This document shows positions 50,109 to 60,156 of a DNA stretch of 64,000 nucleotides, piece after piece (within the stretch, counting starts at the first letter, position 1; every line of letters starts with the position of its first letter). A model generated the notes under the pieces. The model worked only from the letters and a program-made list of their open reading frames with translations, had not been told where the DNA came from and made no database searches. Both the position numbers and the translations under genes were made by a program. The stretch comes from a bacterium (lineage in GTDB: Bacteria > Vulcanimicrobiota > Xenobia > Xenobiales > JADMJV01), in assembly GCA_018266105.1 (NCBI GenBank), contig JAFEBA010000035.1:1-64000 (forward strand), given 5' to 3'.

Positions 50109-50891
50109 CTATTTGCCCTTTTCCATCATTCGGCGGCGAATCGCCTCGGCCAGGTCCAGGTTCCCGGCGCGTCCGCCACCTGGCGCGGGCGTGGCGGGTG
50201 GGGGTGCAGCGGCTGCCGCGGGGACCGAGGTTGTAGTGGCGGCAGCGGGAGGAGCGGACGGTTTGTTGACGGTGAAAACCGAAGGCCGATCGCGATCAGC
50301 AAAGGCTGACTCGCGTCGTGGGTTGCGCTTACGCTCCGCCTCTTCCTCCGCTTTCTTTCGCTGCTCCTGCTTAATCATCACCATCTGAGGGTCGACCTTG
50401 GGAAGGGGGTCAAAAGGCAACTGCGACCGCTCCAGCGGCGTGGACAACTGCTTCTTTGCACTCAGCACATAGCGCGGATCGCGAAACAGCCAGGGGGTGG
50501 GAATCAGAACCTTTCCGGCCTGGGGCTGGGGAAGCTGCAGTGGAGGCAGACTTCCGGCCGGCGCCGGCTTGGGGACTGCCGCTGGCGCAACTGGAGCGGC
50601 TCCACCGGCGCTAGCCGCCGGAGCCGGTGCGGCAGGCTCGGGCGGGCCGTCGATGCCGGAGGCGGCTCGAGCCTGGTCCAGCTCTTCCTGGGCTTGAGCA
50701 TTGCCGGGATCGAGGCGCAAAATCTTATTACAGAGCTCCCGGTGACGCGCGGGGACCCCACCCTCGCGGTAGATCTGGGCGGCTTCCAGGTAATACCGAA
50801 TCGCCTTGGGCATCTGACCCATATCTTCATAGAGCTGGGCTACATCCAACCGGGCCCGGGCCTCATCCTCGACATTACCTGACACCAGCAA
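50109..50891 (-). CDS. TPR-like protein with Ala/Pro-rich linkers
   Basis: A 260-residue soluble protein. The first 80 residues contain about two TPR helix pairs (ARLDVAQLYEDMGQMPKAIRY, then ILRLDPGNAQAQEELDQA). An Ala/Pro-rich linker (82-118) leads to a charged mid-section with a basic coiled-coil (QEQRKKAEEEAERKRN), a second Ala/Pro linker and a short C-terminal helix. It is probably an adaptor. It lies in a minus-strand set with UPF0158 and the TPR kinase; the prmC-like frame begins at its stop. No family name can be given. Confidence 0.7.
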   Translation of the reverse strand: MLVSGNVEDEARARLDVAQLYEDMGQMPKAIRYYLEAAQIYREGGVPARHRELCNKILRLDPGNAQAQEELDQARAASGIDGPPEPAAPAPAASAGGAAPVAPAAVPKPAPAGSLPPLQLPQPQAGKVLIPTPWLFRDPRYVLSAKKQLSTPLERSQLPFDPLPKVDPQMVMIKQEQRKKAEEEAERKRNPRRESAFADRDRPSVFTVNKPSAPPAAATTTSVPAAAAAPPPATPAPGGGRAGNLDLAEAIRRRMMEKGK

Positions 50892-50959
50892 TCCTCCTCA
50901 TGATCTTTTGACCTGTTATGCCCTTTTCGAGCAAAAGCGGACGTTCGCCTCCAGCCAGT

Positions 50960-51364
50960 TCAGCTTAGATTGGCGCTTTTCAAGAAGCGCTCGGTGCGCG
51001 CATCCAGGTTTTTCTTGTGGTAGGCGTCCCACTCGCGCTTTTCCTTTACCTTCGTATCAAGTAGGTCGCGGAACTCTCGGAAGGGCCGGTGACTGGTCAT
51101 GGCGCGCTTCATGGCCTCTTTCAACTTGGGGTCATGCAGTTGGGCGATGAAGCCCTCCATCTCGGCCATATTCTCAGCCGGTTGAGGTTTGGGAACCTGG
51201 GCGAAACGCTGAGGGTCTGCCTTCATTTCCTTCTTCAAAGCCTCCAGACCGGCCAGGTCTTTGAGGGTGTACATATTGACCTTTTTGGTCTTCCGGTCCA
51301 CGAAATAGACATTGCCAGGGTCCAGATCCTCGAAGGCTTTTTGAATGAGTTTTCGATCGATCAT
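50960..51364 (-). CDS. UPF0158 family protein
   Basis: A 134-residue acidic/basic helical protein resembling UPF0158: an N-terminal beta-hairpin (NVYFVDRKTKKVNMYTL), then FIAQLHDPKLKEAMKRAM and RPFREFRDLL, followed by a Trp-Asp-Ala-Tyr element. The family is widespread in bacteria and has no established function. It lies 13 bases downstream of the kinase-TPR gene on the same strand, so it is probably co-transcribed with it. Confidence 0.78.
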   Translation of the reverse strand: MIDRKLIQKAFEDLDPGNVYFVDRKTKKVNMYTLKDLAGLEALKKEMKADPQRFAQVPKPQPAENMAEMEGFIAQLHDPKLKEAMKRAMTSHRPFREFRDLLDTKVKEKREWDAYHKKNLDARTERFLKSANLS

Positions 51365-51377
51365 CGCTTTTCTGTCC

Positions 51378-53363
51378 TTACCAGGGGAACAACATTAAGG
51401 CCACGGCGCGCGTCCAATAGGCAATGGCCTGGTCGATCTTCCCTCGTTGATAAAAGAGCGTTCCCAGGTTGTGGTAGACATGCCAGAACTTCGGATTGAT
51501 CTGGACAACTTTATCCCATTCCAGGATCGCCAATTCAATTTTGCCCTGTTCCAGATAGGCTTCACCCAGGTTGTAGTAAGCCTGCCAGTGATTGCCATTG
51601 ATCTGGGTCACGCGTTGCCATTCCACGATGGCCTCTTCCAACTGACCGCGGTGGTAGTAGTAAGTGTTGGCCAGGTTCCAGTGAGCCGGCCAGTATTCTT
51701 CTTTGAAAGAAACCGTCTTCTGCCACTGCCCCAGAGCCTCGTCAAAGTTAGACTGCTGGTAGTAGGCATTGCCCAGGTTGTTGTGGGCCTGCCAGAAGCC
51801 ATGCTTGGCTTTGGTCGCCTTCTCCCACTCGCGAATGGCCACGTCCAGGTTGCCCTTTTCGTACTGCACATTCCCCATGTTGTAATGGGCCTCGGCGAAC
51901 TCTGGATTGACCTCGATGGCTTTGGACCACATTTTGGTGGCCCCATCCAGGTCGCCCATCTCCAGCTTGATGGAACCCATGTTGTAGAGTGCGATGGCGA
52001 ACTGGGGGTCCTGCTCCATTGCCTTTTCCCAGTAACCCACCGCCTCTTCCTTGCGGCCCTTCTTGTGGTAGGCATTACCCAGGTTGTAGAGCACTTCGGC
52101 AAACTGAGGGTTAAGGATCAGGGCCTTCTGCCATTCCTCAATGGCCGCATCCACTTTGCCCATCTTGTAGAGGCCGTTGCCCAGGTTGTAGTAAGCCGGC
52201 GCAAACTTGGGGTTGAGCACGGTCACCTTACGATACTCCTCGATGGAGTGCCCCAGATCTTCTTTGCGGTAGTAGGCCGAGCCCAGGTTGTAGTGGGCCA
52301 CAAAGTTATTGGGATTCAGATCGACGGCCTTGCCGTATTCCACCACCGCTTCAGCCAGACGACCCAGACCGTCCAGAGCCGTGCCCAGGTTATTGTGGGT
52401 CAGGGCGTTATAAGGGTCGAGTACGGTAGCCTTCTGCCACTCCAAGATGGCCAGGTCCAACTTGCCCTGCTTGTAATAATTGTTGCCCAAAATATTGTGC
52501 AGAGCCGCTTCCGAAGGGCTGATCTTGGTCTTGTAGAGATCCTCACCCGTATCCGCGATCTCGATGGCCTTGATCAGGTCATTGATGTTCTGAAAGCGCT
52601 CGGCCGGGTCTTTCTTCAGGCACTTCAGAATCGCCTGATCGATCTTCTCGGGGACGCTCCGGTTGTGCTTGGCGGCCGGGACGGGTTCCTGAGTGAGGTG
52701 AGCCTGAATGACGGCCGGCAGGTTATCCGCCATGAAGGGCACGCGGCCGGTCACCATCTCGTAGAGCACAACGCCCAACGAATAAATGTCGGCGCGTCGG
52801 TCGACCTTCTCGCCGCGAGCCTGCTCGGGGCTGAAGTAGAAAACCGAGCCCACGATCTGACCGGGCTGAGTCAAGGTTTGCGACATCTCTACGAAGGCGA
52901 TACCGAAGTCGGCCACCTTCACTTCTTTATTTTCGGTGACCATGACGTTGCCTGGCTTTACGTCGCGGTGCACGATGCCGTGCTCGTGGGCGTAGTTCAG
53001 GGCCTGAGCCATGGGCACAAAAATGTGCAGCGCGTCTACCACCGACATGGGCCGGCCATTTTGAGACTTCAGGATTTTGTCCAGCGAAGAACCGGTGATG
53101 AACTCGAAGACCAGGTAGTAAATGCCTTCGTGCTCATTGATATCAAAGATGGCGGTAATGTTGGGATGATTCAGGCGGGCGGCGGCCTGGGCTTCACGGA
53201 TGAAGCGCTCTTTGGCCTCGGGGTTTTGTACCAGCTGTTGGGAGAGAATCTTGATGGCCACCGGACGATTCAGCAGCGGATCGTGACCGTGGTAAACCAC
53301 ACCCATGCCGCCGCGGCCGAGTTCTTCGATGATGTGGTATCGGCCTATGGTTGCGCTAACCAT
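51378..53363 (-). CDS. Ser/Thr protein kinase fused to 11 TPRs
   Basis: A 661-residue soluble protein. The kinase domain (about 7-270) is complete: GRGGMGVVYHG, Lys38 in VAIKIL, HRDVKPGN, DFG, a GSVFYFSPEQ activation-loop end and GVVLYEMVTG. Residues about 285-660 hold 11 consecutive 34-residue TPRs with the typical AHYNLGNAYY first helix and LNPxF end; several repeats are over 50% identical to each other, suggesting recent duplication. No transmembrane segment, unlike the kinase at 9.5 kb. TPRs probably recruit substrates or regulators. UPF0158, a TPR protein and the PrmC-like gene follow in the same direction. Confidence 0.95.
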   Translation of the reverse strand: MVSATIGRYHIIEELGRGGMGVVYHGHDPLLNRPVAIKILSQQLVQNPEAKERFIREAQAAARLNHPNITAIFDINEHEGIYYLVFEFITGSSLDKILKSQNGRPMSVVDALHIFVPMAQALNYAHEHGIVHRDVKPGNVMVTENKEVKVADFGIAFVEMSQTLTQPGQIVGSVFYFSPEQARGEKVDRRADIYSLGVVLYEMVTGRVPFMADNLPAVIQAHLTQEPVPAAKHNRSVPEKIDQAILKCLKKDPAERFQNINDLIKAIEIADTGEDLYKTKISPSEAALHNILGNNYYKQGKLDLAILEWQKATVLDPYNALTHNNLGTALDGLGRLAEAVVEYGKAVDLNPNNFVAHYNLGSAYYRKEDLGHSIEEYRKVTVLNPKFAPAYYNLGNGLYKMGKVDAAIEEWQKALILNPQFAEVLYNLGNAYHKKGRKEEAVGYWEKAMEQDPQFAIALYNMGSIKLEMGDLDGATKMWSKAIEVNPEFAEAHYNMGNVQYEKGNLDVAIREWEKATKAKHGFWQAHNNLGNAYYQQSNFDEALGQWQKTVSFKEEYWPAHWNLANTYYYHRGQLEEAIVEWQRVTQINGNHWQAYYNLGEAYLEQGKIELAILEWDKVVQINPKFWHVYHNLGTLFYQRGKIDQAIAYWTRAVALMLFPW

Positions 53364-53403
53364 GGATGAAACAGAACCTCCCGATTTTAAGAGCCACGAT
53401 CTT

Positions 53404-54690
53404 CTAAGCCTCGCCCTTGCAAGCCTGCTTGCCGTATCGGTACTTGGGCAGCGTGTGATTGCCGATCACCAGTCCGGGACAGTCCTTCTTCAAGCGAGCC
53501 ACCAGCACTTGCATTCCCAGGGCTGGCCCACCGGGCATGGGCACTGCCTGGACGTACATGTCCGGATCAATATTGAGCGTGCGCATCTGGATCATCTGCA
53601 CGTCCAGCTGATTGATGAAGCGCACCAACTCTTCCACTTCCTGCTCTCGATCGTTCCAACCGGGCATATGCAGGTAGTTGAGCGAGACCAGCACCCCGTT
53701 AGCCCGGGCCAACTGAATGGACTTCTTCAGGTCTTCAAAAACATACCCGCGAGGCTGGTAATAGGCTGTGTAAGGTTCCGCCAGCACCGAATTGAGACTG
53801 ACCCGCACCGAATCCAGACCGGCCTCCACCACCAATTTGAATCCATCCGGTTTGGAGGCATTGGTGTTGAGGTGGATCGTGCCGATCTGGGTTTGCTCGC
53901 GCAAGCTCCTGATCGAGCGGGCGATCAGTTTGGCTTGAAGCAGAGGCTCGCCTTCGCAGCCCTGGCCGAAGCTGTAAATGCTATCGGGAGCTTGGAGGTG
54001 GGCCAGGCCAACCTCCACGATCTCCTTTTCGTTGGGAACAAACACGAATCGTTGCTGGGGCGAAGCCGGCTTATCCTCGGGCTGCTGGGAAATACAACCG
54101 ACGCATTCCGCGTTGCAGGCGGGCGAGACGGGCACGGCTCCCTCCCATCGTCCCAGAAAGATGTTCTGCGCATTGTAACAGCCGTATTCCAACGAGCAGA
54201 TCTTGAGCTGCTCCAGCACCCGATTGCCGGGAAAGCGCTGCTGATGAGCCGAGATGCGCGCTTCCAGGTCGGGCCGACCGTAATCTTTGGGCTGCCAGTG
54301 GGGATTGGAGTCGGTTTTCAAGGCTGCCACCCAGGGCTGGCCTTCGCGGAACGCCACTGCCGTGTAGCCGAAAAAGGGCAAATAGGGCATTCCGTCCGTA
54401 CGAACATAGGAGGGTAGCAAAGTCCGCGTATAGCCGCTGGGCAACTGCGCCGCCACGGCCAGCCCCCCGTCCATGCGGGTGGGGGGTTCGGGATAGCGCG
54501 AACCTTTGGGCCAACCCAGGGGACTGCGTCCCTGCAAAAACTGCAGGCGCGTGCCCTCTGGGGCAGGAATCCAATCGCTATCCTGGCCGGGGCGATGCTC
54601 GCTGCCCGTGCGCACTGCCGGCGTCCAACCGCGCAAATCCCACATCTTGCCCTGATCGTCTGACGCGATCACACGAAACGGTGCTGCCAT
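53404..54690 (-). CDS. Radical SAM protein with long N-terminal extension
   Basis: A 428-residue protein. The [4Fe-4S]/SAM motif is Cys192-x3-Cys196-x2-Cys199 (ACNAECVGC), followed by GQGCEGEPLL as the glycine-rich SAM-binding element and a barrel with NTNASKPDG and RVSLNS. The cluster sits unusually far in: about 190 residues precede it, forming a Trp/Pro-rich domain I do not recognise with a CSLEYGCYNAQN pair of extra cysteines at 165 and 171. No auxiliary-cluster Cys-rich tail is obvious. It stands alone between the kinase and the rho terminator; the substrate cannot be inferred. A precursor peptide was not seen nearby. Confidence 0.87.
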   Translation of the reverse strand: MAAPFRVIASDDQGKMWDLRGWTPAVRTGSEHRPGQDSDWIPAPEGTRLQFLQGRSPLGWPKGSRYPEPPTRMDGGLAVAAQLPSGYTRTLLPSYVRTDGMPYLPFFGYTAVAFREGQPWVAALKTDSNPHWQPKDYGRPDLEARISAHQQRFPGNRVLEQLKICSLEYGCYNAQNIFLGRWEGAVPVSPACNAECVGCISQQPEDKPASPQQRFVFVPNEKEIVEVGLAHLQAPDSIYSFGQGCEGEPLLQAKLIARSIRSLREQTQIGTIHLNTNASKPDGFKLVVEAGLDSVRVSLNSVLAEPYTAYYQPRGYVFEDLKKSIQLARANGVLVSLNYLHMPGWNDREQEVEELVRFINQLDVQMIQMRTLNIDPDMYVQAVPMPGGPALGMQVLVARLKKDCPGLVIGNHTLPKYRYGKQACKGEA

Positions 54691-54754
54691 AGGCTTATTT
54701 CTACGTTACCAGACTTGCGATTCCTTGCCTCAGGAAGCGGCTTCCCAAGGGCAT

Positions 54755-54786
54755 AAAAAAAGCCCCGACCGAAGCCGGGGCTTTTT
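54755..54786. terminator. Intrinsic terminator after rho (bidirectional form)
   Basis: AGCCCCG (54761-54767) pairs with CGGGGCT (54776-54782), and flanking A6/T5 runs lengthen the stem. In the minus direction it follows the rho stop by about 35 bases and is trailed by six T residues. The symmetric A/T flanks would let it act in both directions, but no plus-strand gene ends here. Confidence 0.9.
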
Positions 54787-54819
54787 CAGACCAGTCCGCA
54801 TCACGGCTGGCGTTCACTT

Positions 54820-56493
<1,674 letters not shown>

Positions 56494-56520
56494 TCAAGTG
56501 ACTCCTTGTCGTAGTGGGGA

Positions 56521-56536
56521 TTCCCAGTCTTGGGAA
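56521..56536. repeat. Inverted repeat in the rho leader
   Basis: TTCCCA and TGGGAA (56521-56526, 56531-56536) flank a 4-base loop, partly extended by outer A-T pairs, 28 bases before the rho start. No T tract follows on either strand, so it is more likely a leader hairpin or operator for rho than a terminator of the ABC operon upstream. Confidence 0.4.
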
Positions 56537-56537
56537 A

Positions 56538-57566
56538 TCAACGGAATCGGCTCAGGAGGCGACTCCCGACCAGAGTCAGGAAGGCTCCAAAAGCCATCAG
56601 CACTCCGAAATGAACGACCAGGGTGGTCGCCGATTCCTGAGCGAGCACAGTTCTTTGCAGACCATCGTAGAGATAGTAAGCTGGACTGAACTTGGCTCCG
56701 CGACTGACCATTTCACTCGTTTCCGAAAAAGCGACGGGAATAAACAGGACGGAGAACAACAGGGCGGTCCAGGAACTGGCTGCGGCGGGGCCTTTGGCCA
56801 GCAAGCCAACGACTCCTCCTAGGGCAGCAAACACGAAGCTTGCCACCAGTGTCAACCCGAGGGCGCTCCAGAATGAGGAAAGCGTGGATCCTCGCAGAGC
56901 GACCACCGACATCGCCGCCATCGTGCCCAGGGCAGTACTGACAACGAGTTTTCCAGCCCACAGTTCTGTGGAACCGGCCGGCGAGAGAAGCATTTGCTGT
57001 AAAGTTCCAGCCTCCTTCTCCTCGACAAGATTGGATGCGCTAATAATCATCGTGGTGAGCGCCGCCATCACGATCAGGAGTGGATAAATCATATCCCGGG
57101 CCTGGCCCGCCTGATTCTGAGGCTTGATATAAGCCGGCAGTTTTTGTCCAGCCTGCTGGCGGAGACAAGAACGCAAGAGTTCCTTGGCCAGCGCCACCTG
57201 GGTAGGCCGGGAGGCGCCTTCCCAGATCCGCACATCCGGACGCTCATCCCCGATTAACTGCTCGTCAAAGTCCGCCCCCACTTCGACCAGCAAAACTGGA
57301 CCACCCGGCCGCAACCGCGCCAGCGCTTCCTGGTGGGAGGGATATTCTGTCACCACCAGATTCTGGTTGCGCTGCAGGACTCGGGTCAGGCCACAATCGG
57401 CCGGGGCGACCACGGCGATCGGAATATGCAGAGCCTGGCCGGGCTGATCGGTGAGACGCAGAAACAGACTCAACAGCAGCGGAGTCAAGAGAACGAGCAG
57501 CGCCACCTGGCTGCGCAGGACGTCCAGCAAGTCCTTCCAGACCAGCCACCGGAGCCGGCGCAGCAT
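56538..57566 (-). CDS. ABC-2 type transporter permease
   Basis: A 342-residue ABC-2 permease. A first helix at about 20-40 is followed by a 110-residue extracytoplasmic domain, and then five helices from about 160. The segment ASNLVEEKEAGTLQQMLLSPAG is the coupling-helix signature of NatB/YhaP-type exporters. It begins directly after the stop of the 196-residue membrane-anchored gene, itself following the ATPase, so the three make one exporter operon. The substrate is not indicated; NatB-like systems export sodium, drugs or lipids. Confidence 0.88.
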   Translation of the reverse strand: MLRRLRWLVWKDLLDVLRSQVALLVLLTPLLLSLFLRLTDQPGQALHIPIAVVAPADCGLTRVLQRNQNLVVTEYPSHQEALARLRPGGPVLLVEVGADFDEQLIGDERPDVRIWEGASRPTQVALAKELLRSCLRQQAGQKLPAYIKPQNQAGQARDMIYPLLIVMAALTTMIISASNLVEEKEAGTLQQMLLSPAGSTELWAGKLVVSTALGTMAAMSVVALRGSTLSSFWSALGLTLVASFVFAALGGVVGLLAKGPAAASSWTALLFSVLFIPVAFSETSEMVSRGAKFSPAYYLYDGLQRTVLAQESATTLVVHFGVLMAFGAFLTLVGSRLLSRFR

Positions 57567-58157
57567 CTAGGGCGTGGGTGTGGGGGAAGCTCCGGCAGAC
57601 TCACCGACGGACTCAAGCACGATCTGATTCTCAGCCAGGGGAATCTTCTTGACGGCTTCCACTGCCTGACCGGCCTTGTCGTCATCCACCGCTGCGACCT
57701 CAACCACCGAAACCTTGGTGGTCTTGGTCACAATGTTCTCCACAATCTGGAAGGTGAATCCCTTATTCTTAGCGCCATTCGAGGCCTTGACGGCCTCCGG
57801 GCGAGTTTTGTAGACCCCACCCAGACGGATATCATCACCCACGATTCGCACCGGCAGAAGACTCTTCATGCCGGCCATGATGCCTTTGCGCACATCCGGA
57901 TCGGTCACTCGATTGACGACGATAAAGCCTTCCTGGACTTCGTGCTTCCAGGGCTGATTCGTCAGGATCTCGGTCTTGAGAGCGAGTCCGTCCAGAGCCT
58001 TGACAACTTTCTTGACCTGGTCCTTCTTGTCGCAGTAGACAAGCAAGTGCTTTTTCTCGGCCGGTGGAGGCGGAGGGGGGGTCATCTTGACCCAGGCCAG
58101 CAAGGCTCCGTTGGTTACCCACAAAAATCCCAGAACAATCAGCAACAGTCGACGCAT
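57567..58157 (-). CDS. Membrane-anchored protein in the ABC operon
   Basis: ATG 58157 gives 196 residues; a TTG one codon earlier is also possible. A single N-terminal helix (about 4-24) acts as anchor or uncleaved signal, followed by a Pro stretch and two similar alpha/beta segments (about 36-110 and 112-190) with strands such as HLLVYCDKKDQVKKVV and FTFQIVENIVTKTTKV. The halves may form SPOR- or ferredoxin-like folds. It is wedged between the ATPase and permease genes without gaps, so it is probably an accessory subunit. I do not recognise the family. Confidence 0.7.
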   Translation of the reverse strand: MRRLLLIVLGFLWVTNGALLAWVKMTPPPPPPAEKKHLLVYCDKKDQVKKVVKALDGLALKTEILTNQPWKHEVQEGFIVVNRVTDPDVRKGIMAGMKSLLPVRIVGDDIRLGGVYKTRPEAVKASNGAKNKGFTFQIVENIVTKTTKVSVVEVAAVDDDKAGQAVEAVKKIPLAENQIVLESVGESAGASPTPTP

Positions 58158-58160
58158 CAA

Positions 58161-58853
58161 TTATTCTTCGGATGCACAGTACAGACTCCTGCCCGCAACT
58201 GCGCGATAGACTCGTTCCAGACTGGCTTGCTGAGCCAGATCGCCTAACTCCTGGTTCAGATACTGGGCACACAGTTCAGCCGGTGTCCCCTCGGCCAGCA
58301 GGCGGCCCTGATGCAAAATGCCCACCCTCCCGGCCAGCTCTTGAGCCTCGCGCATATCGTGAGTAGAAAGCAAGATGGCCCCCTTAAAATCCCGAATCAG
58401 TCGATAGATTTCTTCGCGCCCCAGGACATCCAGGCCGTTAGTCGGTTCATCCAACAGCAAGAGTTCGGCCCTGACCAGCAGGGCCCGGGCCCAGGCCAGC
58501 CGCTGCTGTTGCCCGCGTGAAAGCTGCGCGCCGTAGCGCTTCTCCAGACCGGACAGCCCGACTCGATCCAGCAAATCCAAAGGATCGGCTTGAACTCCAT
58601 AGAGACCAGCGTAAAAACGCAAGCTTTCGAGCAGGGTCAGGCGCGGATGCAGAGCGGGCAAATCGGTAATCCATGCCAGACGCGCGCGCCAGCTCGAATC
58701 GGAACAAGGGTCTTGACCAAACACGCGCACGCTACCGGAGGAAGGGCGAAGGCTGCCGCGGATCAGCTTTTGCAGGGTGCTTTTGCCCGCGCCGTTCGCA
58801 CCCAGCATCGCGTACACTTGACCGGGCTCCAGCCGCAGCGAAACATCTGTCAA
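58161..58853 (-). CDS. ABC transporter ATP-binding protein
   Basis: From TTG 58853 the product is 230 residues, but 16 further in-frame codons to 58901 read LVELSQVSFAYTSVKV, the normal first strands of an ABC ATPase, without any ATG, GTG or TTG. A CTG at 58901, two bases after the upstream stop, may be the true start. Walker A is GANGAGKST, the signature is LSRGQQQRLA, Walker B LLLLDEPTNGLD, and the switch His is in STHDMRE. It powers the ABC-2 permease two genes downstream. Function beyond ATP hydrolysis is not visible. Confidence 0.9.
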   Translation of the reverse strand: MTDVSLRLEPGQVYAMLGANGAGKSTLQKLIRGSLRPSSGSVRVFGQDPCSDSSWRARLAWITDLPALHPRLTLLESLRFYAGLYGVQADPLDLLDRVGLSGLEKRYGAQLSRGQQQRLAWARALLVRAELLLLDEPTNGLDVLGREEIYRLIRDFKGAILLSTHDMREAQELAGRVGILHQGRLLAEGTPAELCAQYLNQELGDLAQQASLERVYRAVAGRSLYCASEE

Positions 58854-58902
58854 AACCTTGACGGACGTATAAGCAAAAGAGACCTGACTGAGCTCAACCA
58901 GG

Positions 58903-59412
58903 CTACATGTAGCCCCAGCCTTCTTCTAATTTGCGCTGGGTCTCACCATTCAGGACCAGTGCGTCGTTCAACTTTTCCGCGCCGCGTAGAAACAGCTTGA
59001 CCGCAGCCTGAGCAAGCACCAGGTCATTGGTTTCAATGGCCTGCCAGACTTGATTGAGCGAAGTTTCGTAGTCCTCCACCCCCGAGAATGTCGTTTCAAC
59101 TTCCTCTGTGAATTCTTCGTAGTAGTTCCACCCGGGGCCGTGGGATTGATGAATCGACTCAACCAGCCCCTGAATGCGACCCATAATGTCGTCGTAGAAG
59201 CCTTGAAACCAGTCCTGGAAGTCCATCCAGCTCTGTTCCCCGGTCTTGACTTTCATGACGGCGGTGCGCAGGCGCTCGTATTTACCGGTCTGTCGAGCCT
59301 GCCCGGCCGTCCCGGTGGTGCGAGGATCAAGCTTGGGGAGACGAGCACCACACTTATCGCAGTGGTTGATTTCTGGACTGTTGTTATGGCCGCAGATATG
59401 ACAAATGATCAC
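58903..59412 (-). CDS. Zinc-ribbon protein with helical domain
   Basis: A 169-residue protein. Residues 3-25 form a zinc ribbon (CHICGHNN, then CDKCGARLP) at the extreme N-terminus. The remaining part is helical and aromatic-rich (WMDFQDWFQGFYDDIMGRI; GWNYYEEF), ending in a charged amphipathic helix. GAGGAG lies about 12 bases before the ATG. It immediately precedes the ABC ATPase (2-base gap to the likely CTG start), suggesting co-expression with the exporter. Family unknown; it might regulate or scaffold. Confidence 0.75.
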   Translation of the reverse strand: MIICHICGHNNSPEINHCDKCGARLPKLDPRTTGTAGQARQTGKYERLRTAVMKVKTGEQSWMDFQDWFQGFYDDIMGRIQGLVESIHQSHGPGWNYYEEFTEEVETTFSGVEDYETSLNQVWQAIETNDLVLAQAAVKLFLRGAEKLNDALVLNGETQRKLEEGWGYM

Positions 59413-59490
59413 TGGTGGTTACTCCTCGCGGAAGCGTTCTTCATCCTCGTACCCAGCCCTTCCATCCAGACCCTTGACTGCACCTGCTTT

Positions 59491-60156
59491 TCAGCCGTGG
59501 AGAGTGCCATTTTCTAGTCGATAAACTTTCTGCGCGTATGCCGCGACCTGGGGGTCGTGGGTGACCAGCACAGTCGTCACGCTGCGGCTGCGGTTCACTT
59601 CGCGAATCACTTCCATTACCTGCAAGGTGGATTGCCCATCCAGACTTCCGGTGGGTTCGTCCGCCAGCAGAAGGCCTGGCAGATTGGCCAGGGCGCGAGC
59701 CACCGCGACCTTCTGCTGCTGACCTCCGGAAAGCGTACCGATGCGTTGATTGGCCTGTTTCTGCAGCCCAATCATGGTCAGCAGGCCCTGCACTCGGGCC
59801 AGCCGCTCACTCCGCTTTACACCAGCCAACTGCATAGGCAACGATACATTCTCCTGCACGGTCAGACCTGGGAGCAGCTGATAATTCTGAAAAACAAACC
59901 CGATGTGCTCCAGGCGAATGCGCTCACGGACAGCCTCGGGCGCCTTGGAAACGTCCCGCTTGTCAAAGAAAATTTGGCCAAAAGTGGGATTATCCAGGCA
60001 CCCCAGCAGGTTAAGCAGGCTACTCTTGCCCGATCCAGAGGGGCCGGTGATGGCCACAAAATCGCCGCTCTCGATGGTCATGGAGAGATCATCCAGGACC
60101 TTCATCGGTCGATTCTTACCGTAAATTTTGTGGATACCTTGTAAGGAAACCCTCAT
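59491..60156 (-). CDS. ABC ATPase, MacB/LolD type
   Basis: A 221-residue ATPase with GPSGSGKSSLLN (Walker A), a Q-loop in FVFQNYQLLPGLT, signature TLSGGQQQKVAVARA, and Walker B LLLADEPTGSLDG, the MacB/LolD/FtsE pattern for systems that use mechanotransmission rather than transport through the membrane. The start overlaps the permease stop as TAATG. With the permease upstream it forms a two-gene unit that may move lipoproteins, peptides or signals across the envelope. No periplasmic adaptor is encoded adjacent. Confidence 0.93.
   Translation of the reverse strand: MRVSLQGIHKIYGKNRPMKVLDDLSMTIESGDFVAITGPSGSGKSSLLNLLGCLDNPTFGQIFFDKRDVSKAPEAVRERIRLEHIGFVFQNYQLLPGLTVQENVSLPMQLAGVKRSERLARVQGLLTMIGLQKQANQRIGTLSGGQQQKVAVARALANLPGLLLADEPTGSLDGQSTLQVMEVIREVNRSRSVTTVLVTHDPQVAAYAQKVYRLENGTLHG

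Noticed and set aside
51447..53369. 640-codon plus-strand frame opposite the TPR kinase
   Set aside because: It is the antisense of repeated TPR codons; the minus strand has complete kinase motifs and 11 TPRs.
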